Counted from the stretch's first letter, positions 44,336 through 57,880 are shown. The stretch is 64,000 bases of DNA from Amyelois transitella (GCF_032362555.1 NC_083522.1:7542001-7606000); one strand, 5' to 3'. Numbers and translations: made by a program. Notes: generated from the letters alone by a model not told the origin.

Positions 44336-46279
44336 TAAGAACAAAGTATACTTTTATCCGGGATGAAATGTAGACCTTCACCTGTACTCATCATCTCAAC
44401 ACTCTCAACTTACTAGGAGACAAAAAAATAAACACAAGGATATCCAAAACAGAACTACCAAAATAATTAATAGACCTCAGAATTGACAAGATACGGTATA
44501 AAAATGTGTTATTCAAACATTCTATTTCTGTTGTTTTACATTAGCCAAACACCTGATATCTTATACGAGAACGTTTCAGTTTTAGTTACTAAAACATTCC
44601 AGAGTTAACCGTGTGAATTTCTATTCGTTATTTGTTCTATATTTCTGTGACAAAAACGTTTTCATGGTTTATTTTACCTAATAATTAATAATGTCGTCAT
44701 CTACAAAACGCTTATCTTTGTTTTAGGTACATAGTTGTTGGAAAGAAAAATACATTCCTTCGGGGATAGGTAAATTAAAATTGTTGTCCGAGTTCCCTGA
44801 AAACATCTTAGTTCAGTTAGGCTCGAAAGTAGATTAACAGCGCTGGATTCCCGCTAGTAAAATATTTCTATATAAACAACGAATTAATGTTATCTTTGTC
44901 GAATTTGTTATTACTCTTGAATCATCATAAAATGTCAACGTTGGATTAATAGTAATAAAGTATTGCTTTTTGTTGGGCAAAATAAACATAGTAACATAAA
45001 ATCAAGCCTATTTTTCGCATGGGGTAGGATTATTTAAAAAAAATCTATTAGATATCCATTGCGTAAAAATTCTCTTTTATTACAGTTACACTTTAATTTT
45101 AGCGCGCGAGCTTACGTCACGGTTGTTGCGTTACGAATGTTTCAAAGACGAAAATATAACTCTACTAGTTAAGTTAAATTGATTATATAAATTTAATCAT
45201 ATTTAAGTACAAGTAGTTGTTACAAATTTCAAACAAAAATATTTTACAATAAAATCTGTTTTCTGCTAACCAAACAAATCATGACAACCGTTGCTATGGT
45301 ATACAAATACATATGTTTGCCAGCTGGCTTTGCCTGTTAATATTTAAATATTATAAATAATTAAATGTGAATAAAGAAGGTTGCTTACACTTTCAATTTT
45401 TTTTTTAATTTTCCCAACCCTCCGGCCTACTCCGGACGAGGTCTATTTTTTTCAAAACACAATTTACGCCGAAATTACGCAGACTTAGATTAAACGTTCA
45501 TCGTATTGTTGTTCTACTAAAACCCGTATTCGTGGGCCTCGGTTAATCTTAAAATACCAAGCCAGATTTAGAGATTCGAAGGAAAACATTACTTGAGTTG
45601 AGTACCTTTGATAAACCCATCGGTTTTAATAAAATTATATTTAACCTGTTAGAGTTTAACTCTACGTATTTATCATCATTTTAATATGGAAAATTTTAAT
45701 TAATATTCTGGTTTTAGTCAGAAATGGCAATTTCGAGCAGTTTGTTAAATGCCATGTTTTTCAGAATGCGGCTTCGTAACTCATAAAACAGATTTTTTTT
45801 TGTAAAAGTTTGATTTCAGATCATGTTTTGCAAAAGTTTTTAACATCCATTGTTTGAAAATGGTGTCGTATTTTTTTTACATTAAGATGAAAGATATCTT
45901 AATATTCGAAATACACTGGCAAAAAATTTACTTATTTTTTTTTATTCAATGACATCCGATTGGGTTGTTAACCACTAAAAGGGTAAACTCAGGAACGGCT
46001 AAGAATGGCATCTCATTTCCTTTTCAGTACTAAAATTATTAATTTCGGTTATATTGCTCAAGTATACATTTTATCTTTGGCAAAACTTAACCATTTTTTG
46101 TTCATTCAATAACGTGTAATGTCATCCACTAAAAGTGTAAGGTGATGATTAATGGTAGCCCATTTGTCTTATCAATTATTAATAAGACTTTTAATTAGAT
46201 GTGTGCTTAATATTGCTAATATTGGCCAAGTGTTATTGTGTCGATATTGTAAATATTGGAAACAAAAAAGAAATGACTT
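44336..46279. other. AT-rich, no gene seen
   Basis: No coding or RNA gene recognised. At about 45095-45120 AATTTTAGCGCGCGAGCTTA followed by CGTCACGG contains a CRE-like TTACGTCA. Confidence 0.4.
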
Positions 46280-46335
46280 ATACATATAATCACGCCTGTG
46301 TTTTGGAGAGGTAGGTAGAGACTACATCTTTGTGT
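46280..46335 (-). repeat. LINE 3'-end fragment
   Basis: TATAATCACGCCT...AGAGACTACATCTTTG is the reverse of the LINE terminus seen at 4290-4345. Confidence 0.4.
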
Positions 46336-46444
46336 GCATACTCACAGGGGTGCGTAACCATTAATGACAAAAGCTGATAAATGTAGAATTTCCGATTCCC
46401 CTTTCGTCAGCCGGGAATCAGATGGCAGTCCTTTGTTGATCTTC

Positions 46445-46590
46445 GTCTACATTACATACATATACATACATATAATTACGACTATAACCCTTACGGGGTA
46501 GACAGAGCGATCAGTCTTGAAAAGACGGATCGTTCAGCTGTTTGGCTTAATGTTAGAATCGAGATTCAAATAGTGACAGGTTGCTGGGTT
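46445..46590 (+). repeat. Family A copy, 3' truncated
   Basis: TACATACATATAATTACGAC through AGTGACAGGTTGCTG. Confidence 0.7.
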
Positions 46591-46914
46591 GGTTCATCTT
46601 CATTTAATTCTTTTGTATTTCAAAATACCCCTAAACAATATATACCTATATAACAGTTGTAGTGAAAATCGATCTCCAAATAGATTCCTGATTGCATAAT
46701 TAACCTTATAACCCCACGGGAGGCTTTGCCTAGTCCGTCTCATGTATGAAGAAAAACGAAGCGCTCCCCTGGGAATCTCACTAACGAACGTGATTATGTT
46801 ATTGTCAAGATTGATACACGTGTTCCAGCTCAGTTCGTGTTTTTACCCAAAATTTTTTGGGAGATTTTTGTCCAAAATTTTTGTTTTGTTAAATTTCTGT
46901 TGTTCCTATTATTC

Positions 46915-46975
46915 TTTGTGTATACAGAGTCAACAGTCTTGAAAAGACTGAAAGACCACGTGCAGCTTTATGGCT
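46915..46975 (+). repeat. Family A fragment
   Basis: CAGAGTCAACAGTCTTGAAA followed by AGACTGAAAGACCACG. Only the 5' core is kept. Confidence 0.55.
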
Positions 46976-47337
46976 TTTTCATACCATTTGATTTAATTTT
47001 AGTATCATAACGTATACCTGTTGGTGATAAATGAGATTTGAATAACCATGAGTTTTTTTTTAATAAAAATGACACTAACAGATTTTTTGATATGTAAATA
47101 AGAGTATTACTTCCCAATTCCTGATATAAATTCTATTTCCGACTCGCTGCCCTGCCGTGCTCATACAATTGAAGTTTAGGCACTTCAGACTTGTAAATGG
47201 AAACAAAAATAAAGGTTTTGTCTAGACGAGTGTCTCTTGTCTATGCCTCCTCGCCGCGGTGGGCCATTGCACCAAGAACTTTTCTATCAAGCCAATAAAG
47301 CCAATTATAGCTACGAATAAACTTAAAATCTTCATAA

Positions 47338-47442
47338 ATACTATGTCTTCTTACGGGGTAGGCCAAGACCAGAGTCTCAAAGGACAAGTTTAGCTGAATG
47401 GTCTAATTATGTAATTGAAAATCAGATAGTGACAGGTTGCTT
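47338..47442 (+). repeat. Family A fragment
   Basis: TTACGGGGTAGGCCAAGACC through GATAGTGACAGGTTGCT; diverged. Confidence 0.6.
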
Positions 47443-47965
47443 AAAAATTTGACTTGAATAATTTAATTTTGATTTCGACACTAAATCGAATTTAAATAAA
47501 TTAAATTATCCCTCTTTGTGAAATTTTAAGTGAAATAATTGTGACTAAAATATCACATTTCGCAATGAAAAGCTTTACATTAAGTCTTATATTCTTTAAG
47601 AATTCTTCTTTTTTTTAAACAATAAATTTTTTTGACCCAAATTTATAATCCGAAAAGTGTTTTTCAATGTCAAACCTTATTTTACTCAAAGTCCTGAAGT
47701 TTTAAGTTTTCGTGTTCATTTCGCGGCGCGATGAATTTTCCTCATCATTTTAATATTAATGCGATATACCTTCAGCTCTACAGAAACTTTTAATGAACGA
47801 CGCTTGAGGAAACTTATATGATTTTATAACGTGTGAAAAAATATTGGACCTAGCGTTACCTACACACTTATATTATGTCCTAATTGAAGACCTGTTTGTT
47901 ATAAATATATTACGGTAGGCGGCAGACCGACTTTGACAAAATCATAGAAGCTATAAGAATCAAAT

Positions 47966-48150
47966 TTCACAACAAACAATCACGCGACGCTATCAGGAAA
48001 AAAAAACAGCGGATAGTAAATCGCGCTAGCAAAGATTTCACCGATTTGAGCATATATACAACCTCCGACACAACATCGTCTGTCGCGCGATTCCCCAGGC
48101 ATAACATCTAGCCGGGCGGAAGATTTTCCTTTTGGTGGCTGTCGAGCCCG
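47966..48150 (+). repeat. Family P, promoter-like repeat, copy 2
   Basis: AAGATTTCACCGATTTGAGC, then ATATATACAACCTCCGACAC, ACATCGTCTGTCGCGCGATT, CCCCAGGCATAACATCTAGC and GGCGGAAGATTTTCC. The CCAAT part is degenerate here but the TATA-like core is kept. Confidence 0.6.
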
Positions 48151-49082
48151 AATCATCGCTCCTCAACATACCTTTGTAAATAATTAGACATTCGAAGTAG
48201 GTATACAATTAAAACGTTTTGGAGTTTGGATGCTGGGAATGTTAGGATGAAATCGGATAAGTTTTCTAATTTTTTGTAGTACCTAGTACCTATCTGTATT
48301 TTGATTACTTATACCCTTTAAAAGTTTGATTCGTAAAATAAATAGGTTTCAGCAGTTCAGTTGTCAAAGGAACATTTCATTTCATATCTGTAGCGTTAGC
48401 GTTCATTATAACCCCTTTTAAAACAGCAAATGGGGCTGAAATTGCCGGCCGGTTATCCAAAAGCAATTTATCCCTGGAAGCAGGAAAATGCCTTTAATGC
48501 CTAAAGATTGACACATTGATGCCTTTATTGTCCAAAGATTGACACACATTGATTGTAGCTTTTGCCCGCGTTAACTGATATCCCTATAATTTACGTTCTC
48601 ACGGGATTTCATCCTCTTAAACAATATTACATATCTACCAAAGTTGAATAACTAAGTTATTCGCCAGATATAAAATTATAAAGAGGAAAGCGAATGGACA
48701 GGCCTAAATAAATGGGAAAACTTTTTATCACAGACTAAGTCCTAGTTAAATTTGTATTTTTAGTTTGCCAGCAAATCTAACTCTCGATTTTCAAGATTTT
48801 GAATAAATGTTCTAATATTTTGGTGGAGGTAGAATATTGTTCTACGGGATGAACTGATTTCATTAAAAGTTCGGTTTTTGATTATCAAATACACACTTTA
48901 TTAACTTGTTCAGGCATGTTTGCATATATGTAAGTTGCACTATACCAATTTCGTCACTCATCGTAACTCCGTCAAGTTCATAAAATCTCATATTTGTTTT
49001 GCTTCATTCACATAATCTTCATTCTTTTTGTGAAAGCTTCACGGTTTAGGGAACTCTTTCACCAGATCGTAGCAATTCGACG
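48151..49082. other. AT-rich, no gene seen
   Basis: Only a small local duplication near 48490-48560 (GCCTTTAATGCCTAAAGATT and GCCTTTATTGTCCAAAGATT, each followed by GACACA) was noticed. Confidence 0.4.
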
Positions 49083-49215
49083 ACCACTTTGGTGCAGCGG
49101 TAGTGGGCGTTGTCTGTGACACTATAGGTCCCGAGTTCGAATCCCAGCCGAGGCAAGATGAGATACGAACTTTTCTGATTGGCCTGGGCCTTACATATTT
49201 ATCTTTAAGTAGAAG
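49083..49215 (+). repeat. tRNA-derived SINE, copy 1
   Basis: Internal polymerase III boxes are visible: A box in TTTGGTGCAGCGGTAGTGGG and B box GAGTTCGAATCCC. The non-tRNA part GATTGGCCTGGGCCTTACAT matches the longer copy at 56622. Confidence 0.65.
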
Positions 49216-52011
49216 TATTTGGGGGAACTTAATCGGGGTTTTTTTGTCAAAAAAAATAATAATTTAAAAAAGTTTTTTTTCAAAGCCTTTTTTCTTCTTT
49301 TTTTCACTGGCTACCTCGCCATTCGGATGATAAAAGATTGCACTGTCACAGATAAAAATGTCATCAAATGCCATAAAACATTGCAAGTGAGATTTCTTTG
49401 TAATAGGCTTTCTTTGACGAAGGTTATTACGGGTGTTAGCAAATTTTTTATCTTATAGCGTCTATTTTTGTTCCTGTTTTCGTGTCATTACGTTGTAATT
49501 AAATTTTATGTAAAAGAAAAAAGCGACTATGTAACATAGCTGCCAATGCAGAGTGGACTCAATTGAACGCAGCTGAAATTTTTCATACCTAATATATGCA
49601 ATTCTTACGGGAGCAAACCGCCAGGCAACAGCTAATTGGAAATCTGTTTTTCGACTTCTGTAAATGGAAGGTTCGACTGACGTAACATATATAGCGGAAG
49701 CTTTAGACAAATCGTCAAAAAATATGAAACCAAAAATGAAATTGCATTCGGTGTCCTTTAGTTGCATCCTACGTTATTTACAGAAATAATTTTTGGTTAC
49801 TACATTATTATTTTGTCGATTTTAATGATAAAAGTAATCATTCATTTTCATATACTTTGTATATTTTGTAATTTTGATGGGACGAAATTGATCGGGCAAC
49901 CGTGAGAGCCTAAATAATCAACGAATTTACCTAAACCAATATAATTAAACGGGGAAAAATTATGAAGACGCCAAAATTATACGAAGACAACAATTCATTA
50001 TTGAATTTTCAACTGCAAAATGAGCAGAGATTTATGAATAATTTTTAAGTATTGATAGTATCGTATTGCATATTATATTGGAAATTAAATACTCTTTAGA
50101 ATCTTCTAAATGTAGTCGTATAAAATAGGATACCGACTGATTGACGGATATAACCCAAACCGCTGGGACTAGAGATTTAAAAATTTTAATTTGGCATGTA
50201 GAACGGAAGCCCGTGTTGCTCGAAGGTTTTCAGAAATGTTAAGTCGAGTCACGTTGTTACTAAACATGTTCATGTTGCGTTGACAAAATATTGACAGGTA
50301 ATTAGAAAAGCGACGAAGAAAATTTCGTGACATAAAAACGATGTACACCAAGCTAATGTACAAACCGTGTGTTTATACTTGAAAAGTTTATATATTTCAG
50401 TTTAAATCATAGAGATTGTTAAATCGTATCTCAATTTCAATCAATTTTAACTTGTTATGTAATATTAACGTCTAAAAAATATTACTGCAAAGTTTCATGA
50501 AATTTCTTTCACTAGTTTTTCCGTGAAAGAGTTACAAACACGCACACATCCATATAATATGCTTTCAAAACTTTCGCATTTATAAATTAGTAGAAGTGGG
50601 ATGTTGCCAGGGTCTAAACTGAACCTAATGATAACATATTTTTAATTAATTTTATCACTCACTGGGGTCGTCACTGGGGTCGGTTCGTCCACACATTAAA
50701 TTACATGTCACAAAAACAAATACAAAGCTGATTGAGCAGGACGAACAGTATTTATTACTCAATTGATATATAGTTGATTGATGACCGCTACTCAGACCGG
50801 CACTCTCATATGAAGTAGCGTTTGATACAAAATGATGCCATTAATCAGTATCGATTTAAGGCTAGGCAAATAATATAATGTTAAGCTGAGTTGTAACTAT
50901 TTTAATCGATAATTTGGATGTTGCGCTCTTGCTGAAAATTAAACACTACGAAAACAAAATATCCTTGTAATAAGCAATCTATAATATATGCATAAAATAT
51001 TATACCTTGGTATTTGAAAATTAAATATTTTTATCTATTAGTTTTTTTTTTTTTTTTATATTTCTGTATATTTGTATAATACAATATTTTCCTTTAAATG
51101 TTAGTTAAACAATAATAGTGGAATAATCTTTTAAAAACAACAAAACCCATTGTAGATATAGAGCTCCTAAAGTTTTAGATAGGCAAATAAACATAGCTAT
51201 TGGGTGTCTGGGATTATTATATAATTTCTAACCGATTACTAAGTTAGGTTGTTTTATCGACTTTTTGCTTGTATAACCTTCATTATACAATAGACTTATA
51301 GTCGGCTTTGGGTTAAACAGATAATCCATTCTGAATAAATATTTTTTAAATCAGAAATGGACTTTATTGAAATGTTTAGCAAATATATGTATTATATATT
51401 AAATTTTATGCTATATTTGATTGATAGCTTGGTCAGTCAGTCAGCATCTTCTTATATCTTCTTATGTAGAAGATAGATGTACATATGCTAATTAAATAAT
51501 AACATTCAAAATAAATGAATGTAACTATATCTGTCATTTTATTTTTTTTATTTATTCGTACTCGTTCAAATGTTTTGCTATGTAAACTTTTTTAATTTTG
51601 ACTTTATATTGTTTGGAATAAAAGTTGATTTTAAAACGACCCAAATTTTCACGAGTACCTAATTTACAAAGTTTTTCTTTTATGTAAAAGTTTTCGTTCA
51701 GTCTTCACGTGCCAGCAGATTCTGCGAGGTGAAGTCTAAGTCTAAAATTATATATTCTAACTATGTAAATGAAACAATTTTTCATTGATATACAAAAAAA
51801 AACAGCCAACTAAAATTTTGATTATATAGTCAAACTTAATAAAATCTAAGGTGCGATGAAAGTGAACTTAGTGAATAAGCTGTACTGTAATATCAAAACA
51901 TTTGAGGCTATGGTATAGTTTACAAACGGTAAATAACTTTGCATAAATTAATTAATTAATATGCATAATCCAATTTGATTTGCACAATATAACAGCAGTA
52001 AATAAATTTCT
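49216..52011. other. AT-rich, no gene seen
   Basis: Contains a reversed fragment of the Helitron-type family at about 50510-50597 (AACTTTCGCATTTATAAATT after CACTAGTTTTTCCGTGAAAG) and a poly(T) tract at about 51039-51058. Confidence 0.4.
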
Positions 52012-52265
52012 CGTGTGGTTCCCGGCACCAATAGAAAAAAGAATAAGACCACTACATCTCTCTCCCATGGATGTCGTAAAAAGCGACTATGGGATAGGCT
52101 TATAAACTTGGGATTCTTCTTTTAGGCGACAGACTAGCAACCTAACACTATTAGAATCTCAATAGTATCATCAAGTCAAAAAGCTGAGCATGACCTTTCA
52201 GTCTCTCCAAGACTGCTGACTCTGTCTACCCCGCAGGAGATATAGCTGTGGCTATATGTATGTAA
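52012..52265 (-). repeat. SINE-like family A copy, full length
   Basis: CTCGTGTGGTTCCCGGCACC to GATATAGCTGTGGCTATATG. GTAAATAA occurs just before and just after the copy and may be its target duplication. Confidence 0.75.
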
Positions 52266-53358
52266 ATAACATAACAGAAAGTTAAGACTATATGTACCTA
52301 TGTAAATAACATATAAAGGATGAAAGGTTAACAAAAATTTTTTTTCAGTGTTGTTTAATGAACCTATTTTTAGAAAAGTTTTGAAGTAACGATGAGGGGA
52401 AAAATAGTCTGATCCAATACGGGTTATGTTTTCCTATGTCTGATCCGCTGCATCTTGGGCTCCACTCCAGAGGTTTTTTATCCAGATACGTGCGGATATA
52501 ACCGGTACTGACGGAAGGATATAGAAGTAAAACATTTTTTTAAGATTCAAATATTACCTGCATATTTTGTATACTTATGGTCCGAATTATATTAATTGTC
52601 AAAATCAATGAAAATTAATTACGTTTCCACTTGCCTCTCCTGTAAACAAGTAATTATTGTTAATATCCCTGCGTGACATCTGACACTTCACTCAAGGAAA
52701 ATCTCTAAGGAAATCATGCCAATAAACGGACGCGTTTCAGCAGCTTCTTTTAACACTCTTAGACCCTCTCAAAAATTCATATAGGTAGAGGTAGGTATTT
52801 ATAGTTTTAATCGTAATGCGTACGACGCTGCTTGTAGGTATTAAATTAAAATTCGTATCTTTTGTTTGTATTAATTAGGTACCTAACTACTCTGATAAAG
52901 GACGCACCGATTTTAACGACCATAACCTGAGATAAATCAGCAAATTCCCACGGAAATTAAAAATAGTGAAACTTTGTGTGTCACGTGATATTTTACTCAC
53001 GATGACAAGTAACACCGTTTCTTTGGTTTCATGTTACACTTTGAGAGCCTTTGGGAAACCCTTTCCGGAGATGACAGGGTAAAGAGAGGAATGCTACAAC
53101 TATGTTTGTAATTAATCTTAGATAAAACGCTGCGTACATACAGGTTGTAAGGTGTGATTAACTAACTGTCGCCTGCGACTTTGTCCGTCATAAATTTCTA
53201 AATATAAGTTACTTAGTTTTGTGTGTGTAAGAGTAAAAAAAAACAAAACACACACACATTCATCCTCACAACTTTCGAATCAACTTACAATGTTGTTTTA
53301 TGCTGACATAGTGTTTTGAAACTTATATGTGATAATACAATCTGGAATTTCTGGAATC

Positions 53359-53397
53359 ACTGAGAAAACACACACAAGATGTGTGTGTTTTCTCAGT
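53359..53397. repeat. Perfect 17-bp inverted repeat (hairpin)
   Basis: ACTGAGAAAACACACAC at 53359-53375 pairs exactly with 53381-53397 around a 5-base loop. Sits among CA/TG-rich sequence just before a family A copy. Confidence 0.75.
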
Positions 53398-53404
53398 AAC
53401 ACAC

Positions 53405-53535
53405 TTTTGTCCCTTACGGGGCAGACAGAGCCAATAGTCATGTGACTCATTCAACTAGGCGGCTTAGCGATCAAATTGAGATTTATAGAAAGTACAATAA
53501 TGCTAGACCATCGCCTAAAAGAAGAATCATAAATA
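53405..53535 (+). repeat. Family A copy, 3' truncated
   Basis: GTCCCTTACGGGGCAGACAG to CCATCGCCTAAAAGAAGAAT. Confidence 0.65.
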
Positions 53536-54371
53536 TTTTATTGTATAAGCCTTTCTTTCGATTGAATTTTGCGATTTGTACCTACTGGAAAAGAAGCAGC
53601 AAGCACAAGCTATGTTTTTCTTTGCTAATAAATAGATTATTATATTGGCATTAACAAGTAGGTAAGCGAGCAATTTATAAAATTCATCAACAAAGCCTTT
53701 CTTTCGCTTGATAATACCAAGCAAAGGCGCTAATTTAGAGGAAAAATAACAATCGTATTTATTTTCATATCATGGTAACCAGTATTACAGAGCAAGTTTT
53801 CTAATATCCAATTGGAAATGCCCATGATGAAAATAGCACGAAAAATTGGGTTATGTTAAATTTGTATCATTGGGATAGTATCCCATAAAATAAGGAAAAT
53901 ATGATTCTTACAAACCTTTCTTCAAACCTTATTATTTACGTTAAATAATTTAATTGAAGCATAATTTCAATGATCACTACATTCATACTCATTGTCTTTG
54001 AAGTGCTTTCAGTCCCGTTTTCAAATTGAATTCTACCGAACCTACGATGGTTGTCATTGTGAATCCATAGACAATAAAGACGTTTATTCAATTTTAGCGC
54101 CGCAATCGAGTTACGTCAAGGGACAGTACGTGCGGGATTTCAGCCGGTCAGGAAACGATTATGTGTAGACCCATTGACAATCTATTTATCTGTTTATACG
54201 GATCCAAGTACAGATATTAAGATCTATCGTGTTGTTCTATGGTAGCGAAATACAAACTGTTTTAATTCCCGCAAATAGTCTATGAATCATTTAATGCGAG
54301 CTTGGAGTCTAACGATTATTAGCTCTGGTTACCTCGTAAGGGATAAAGACTGGATTTGGATTTGGTATAGA

Positions 54372-54465
54372 GGTATTCATTATACAACTGAACGTGGACT
54401 TTCTGTCTTTGCAAGATCGATGGCTCTGTCTACCCCGCAAGGGATTTAGACGTGATAATATATAT
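54372..54465 (-). repeat. Family A fragment
   Basis: ATTATACAACTGAACGTGGA to CGCAAGGGATTTAGACGTG. Confidence 0.6.
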
Positions 54466-54814
54466 GTTCATTCATTATCGGTCCGTGGAAACTTGAAACG
54501 ATAGTTATTTCCATTCAACTTTCAACAATTTGAACGATGTTTGAATGTGAGAAATAAAGAAATTATATGTTATTGAAATTTTGAAGTTTGTGATCGCTTC
54601 TTCGCAATTTTGTATTTAAAGAGGTCTTTATCAGATCCGGATACATCAGTAATCTGCAAGTAACGATATTCAGCCCAACTCTAAACGATTTAAGGGTAGC
54701 TCAATTATGACGAAGTATGTCATTGACAGCAGTTTGGGGTAGGGTCGGTTTAGAATAGTTTAGCAGCCGCCTTGTAATTAATTAGTGAATTAATGTTTAA
54801 GTACATATAACATT

Positions 54815-54990
54815 AGCCCATCGCCTACAAGAACATCCCAAGTTTAAGCCTCTCACTTAGTCTTTAGACTAGTACCACTCCTTCTACGACATCCATGAAT
54901 GTCTATCATCATATCCTATTATATGGATGTCGATAATCATGGATGATATTAGTGTAAAATGCTAGGAGCCACACGGCACCAAAGTTTATT
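54815..54990 (+). repeat. Family A 3' half
   Basis: TTAGCCCATCGCCTACAAG, ACGACATCCATGAATG and GGAGCCACACGGCACC; internally rearranged. Confidence 0.5.
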
Positions 54991-56621
54991 TGGATATTTT
55001 CCTACAAGAATTTCCAAAAACGACGGCATTTGGGTTATTTAATTACAATGGTTATTCGAACCATATAAATTTCAAAGTTGTTTTAAACATTCTTGAAAAA
55101 TACTCGACAGGTAATTTGATTCTTATTAGACTTGTAACTGATAATTAACTTCTTTAAAACTTGAGTACATTTACTATACATATATATATATTTCTCTTAC
55201 TACGACCCTCAATCATTTATCACTCTGTGCCTACATATTTGTTGCCTTTCAAATCTTCCTTTTAGGAATCCGAAATGTACAAATTATATCACAAATCGAA
55301 GTTGTCATAGCAACTCAATTGTCATGTCTGGAGAATAATGCCTAGGCATTATGTACCTAGATACGATTACTTTTTTAAAAAGAAAAGATTCTTATTTCTG
55401 TACGTAGGTACTTTTGTTTACCCCGAACCAACCAGTGAACAGATTTTTATTTTTGTAAGTAGGCGTGCTAAAAAGGATTGTGTTAAGGCAAATTCAAAAT
55501 AATAAACGTAGGTCACAAATAATTAATCACAATCTCTATAAACACAAAAATAATGTGGAATAAGTTAAGTGTCTTCTAGAAATGTTATAAACGCACGGCA
55601 GCTAGCAGCTTAGTAAACGAGTGACATATTTAATGATCTCATCTTTGTATGTAAGATCATACAAAGATGAGATACTCTACTTCAAAAAGTCAATAAAAGG
55701 GAAAGCTGTGAAGTTTTTTTTAAGTCATGGTCTAGCATTTTGCTACTTTCTCTTAATATCAACCAATTCCATTCAATAATTACTGCTAAATGTGACCATT
55801 TAATTTATTGCCTCTTCCGTAAAGAACGAAGACGTGACATGTTAAGAAAATTACCCGGACAACTCTGTAGGTTTAATCTCCAAATTGTAACAAATGAGAC
55901 CACAAAACTGGCACGTGACGATTAAGGGGATGTAATTTGGTTTGTTGGTCTTTAATTTGGAATTAATTTCTGTATCTAAAATAACAGACAAGATATTTCT
56001 GAAATTTCATAATCATTTATATAGAAACTGATCAAAATTGCTTAGGCTGGTACAAAAGATATTTTATCCGTGAACACGTTTTCTTGATTCAGGATTGTTT
56101 GCTTCGGCTGCGTGCTTTTTGTGACCACGAATTGAGGATATAATAATAATTTTTAACCATACTAATATTATAAAGAGATTGTATTCGTGTTTTCGTTTAA
56201 AATAGACACACAAATTGACCTCTGACAAACAGATTTACCTTTGACCTCGCCTAACTTTTCTTTTAAACCGGAATGATGGGGGCTTTAATACCTTGTCATG
56301 GAAATAAAGAGACGTGATTGGTGCAAATAATTATTGTAATAACTCGGTTTAGGATAAGTCCTTGGAACGTTAACATTTGAAATCCATTAAGATGGTGGTC
56401 ACGGATGAGTTACCCAAAACATTTGGAAACAAAAAATTGTCGATTGCCCGTGAATAAAAATTATGAGGACAGGGTTTGTTTTGCGTGTTTATATAGAAAC
56501 TTATATGTAAAGTTCGTTTTATGCTGATATTCACTACACTAGCATTAAGTGCAGTGAATACACATTTGAAACGTTTTTTCCTTATCCCATGCTGGTTTGG
56601 TAGCAAAGTAAGAACATTGTC
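54991..56621. other. AT-rich, no gene seen
   Basis: Holds the hairpin at 55636-55673 and a short Helitron-type start at about 56158-56175 (CATACTAATATTATAAAG). Nothing coding was recognised. Confidence 0.4.
55636..55673. repeat. Perfect 16-bp inverted repeat (hairpin)
   Basis: ATCTCATCTTTGTATG at 55636-55651 pairs exactly with 55658-55673 around the 6-base loop TAAGAT. Confidence 0.75.
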
Positions 56622-56865
56622 GACCTCTGTGGCGCAGCGGCAGTACGCTTGTCTGTGACATCGGAGGTCCCGGGTTCGAATCCCGGCCAGGGCATGATGA
56701 GAAATATACTTTTTCTGATTGGCCTGGGTCTTGAATGTTTATCTATATAAGTATTTATTATAAAATAAAGTATCGTTGAGTTAGCATCTCGTAACACAAG
56801 TTTCGAACTTACTTCGAGGCTAACTCAATAAGTGTAATTTGTCCCGTATATATTTATTTATTTAT
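56622..56865 (+). repeat. tRNA-derived SINE, copy 2 (near complete)
   Basis: The head has A box TGTGGCGCAGCGGCAGTACG and a T-arm CCGGGTTCGAATCCCGG, followed by TTTCTGATTGGCCTGGGTCT. The tail is GAGGCTAACTCAATAAGTGT then AATTTGTCCCGTATATATTT and a TTTA repeat. The tRNA-like part does not fold a proper acceptor stem, so it is a SINE head, not a tRNA gene. Confidence 0.75.
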
Positions 56866-56904
56866 TGTGTGTGCCCAGCTGCCTTTCCACGAACATTGTG
56901 AATG

Positions 56905-57000
56905 GTTAACATACATACAAATAATCACGTCTATATCCCTTGCGAAGTATACAGAGCCAAGAGTCTTGAAAAGACAAAGACTACGTTCAGCATTCGTTCA
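56905..57000 (+). repeat. Family A fragment
   Basis: TAACATACATACAAATAATC to AAGACTACGTTCAGC. It lies directly beyond the SINE. Confidence 0.6.
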
Positions 57001-57749
57001 TTAGTTTGTATGTATTATTTTCTACTATTTATGAAGATTTACTTCTATACTTTCATTATTTATAAACCCAAGAATTCGGATACAATATCGTGGACCCAAT
57101 AAAGTCCTATTCAAATCAGTTTTTTCTTTAACTTTTTCCCGATCCGTTTTTTATCTAGATAAATACCTACGGTATATCTATCGCTGTAGAAAGAAAATTT
57201 CAATTAAATTTAGTTTTCACCCTAAAGATTCATGTACGTACTTGAACTTAGTGTTTTAATTGAATATAAACAAAGAACATTTTTTGTTTTCACAAATTTC
57301 CCGGAATAACATCATTAAACAAGAATTAATCATTCATACCAACTTTATAGATGCGAGACTAATTTTGAGTTAATTTCACAGATTAACCACTTAACTGATC
57401 TCCATGAATTCATACATATAGTGTGAAGTACGGAAAAAGACAAAGAAACCCTTTACTTTACTAGGTAGGTTTTTTTTATACGCTAAATTGTTTTGTGGGA
57501 AATATATTATTAGGTTAAAGGGTATACTGATTTTATAATATAGAATGAGTAGCGTCGATGGGTATCTGCTATTTGATACAGATACCTCATCGTCGCAAAA
57601 AATTTGGAACTAGTATGAAAAATCAGGTGCCATTGACCTGCTTTAGGTGGGTTACTATGTTATTAATATGTGCTATTAGGTGTTTTGTGGTATCTTCGCA
57701 TTTTGACAGGACTTTAAAGTTGTAACGGGGATAGGTTTAATTATATAAA

Positions 57750-57880
57750 TTTACATCACATCTTTATCCCTTCCGGCGTACTCACAGACAGAGACAGAAA
57801 TCTTGAGAAGACTGAAAGGCCACGTGTCGCTTTCAGATAGTGACAGGTTGCTAGCACATCGTCTAAAAGAATTAAGTATA
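57750..57880 (+). repeat. Family A copy, truncated
   Basis: ACATCACATCTTTATCCCTT to GTGACAGGTTGCTAGCACAT; diverged. Confidence 0.6.

Noticed and set aside
46742-46942. 66-codon frame with hydrophobic stretch
   Set aside because: Runs into a family A repeat at its end; AT-rich chance frame.
49083-49150. tRNA gene
   Set aside because: Same SINE head with mismatches; B box kept but no cloverleaf.
56625-56700. tRNA gene with good T-arm
   Set aside because: Acceptor stem does not pair, and the sequence continues into a SINE body and tail that recur at 49083 and 41440.
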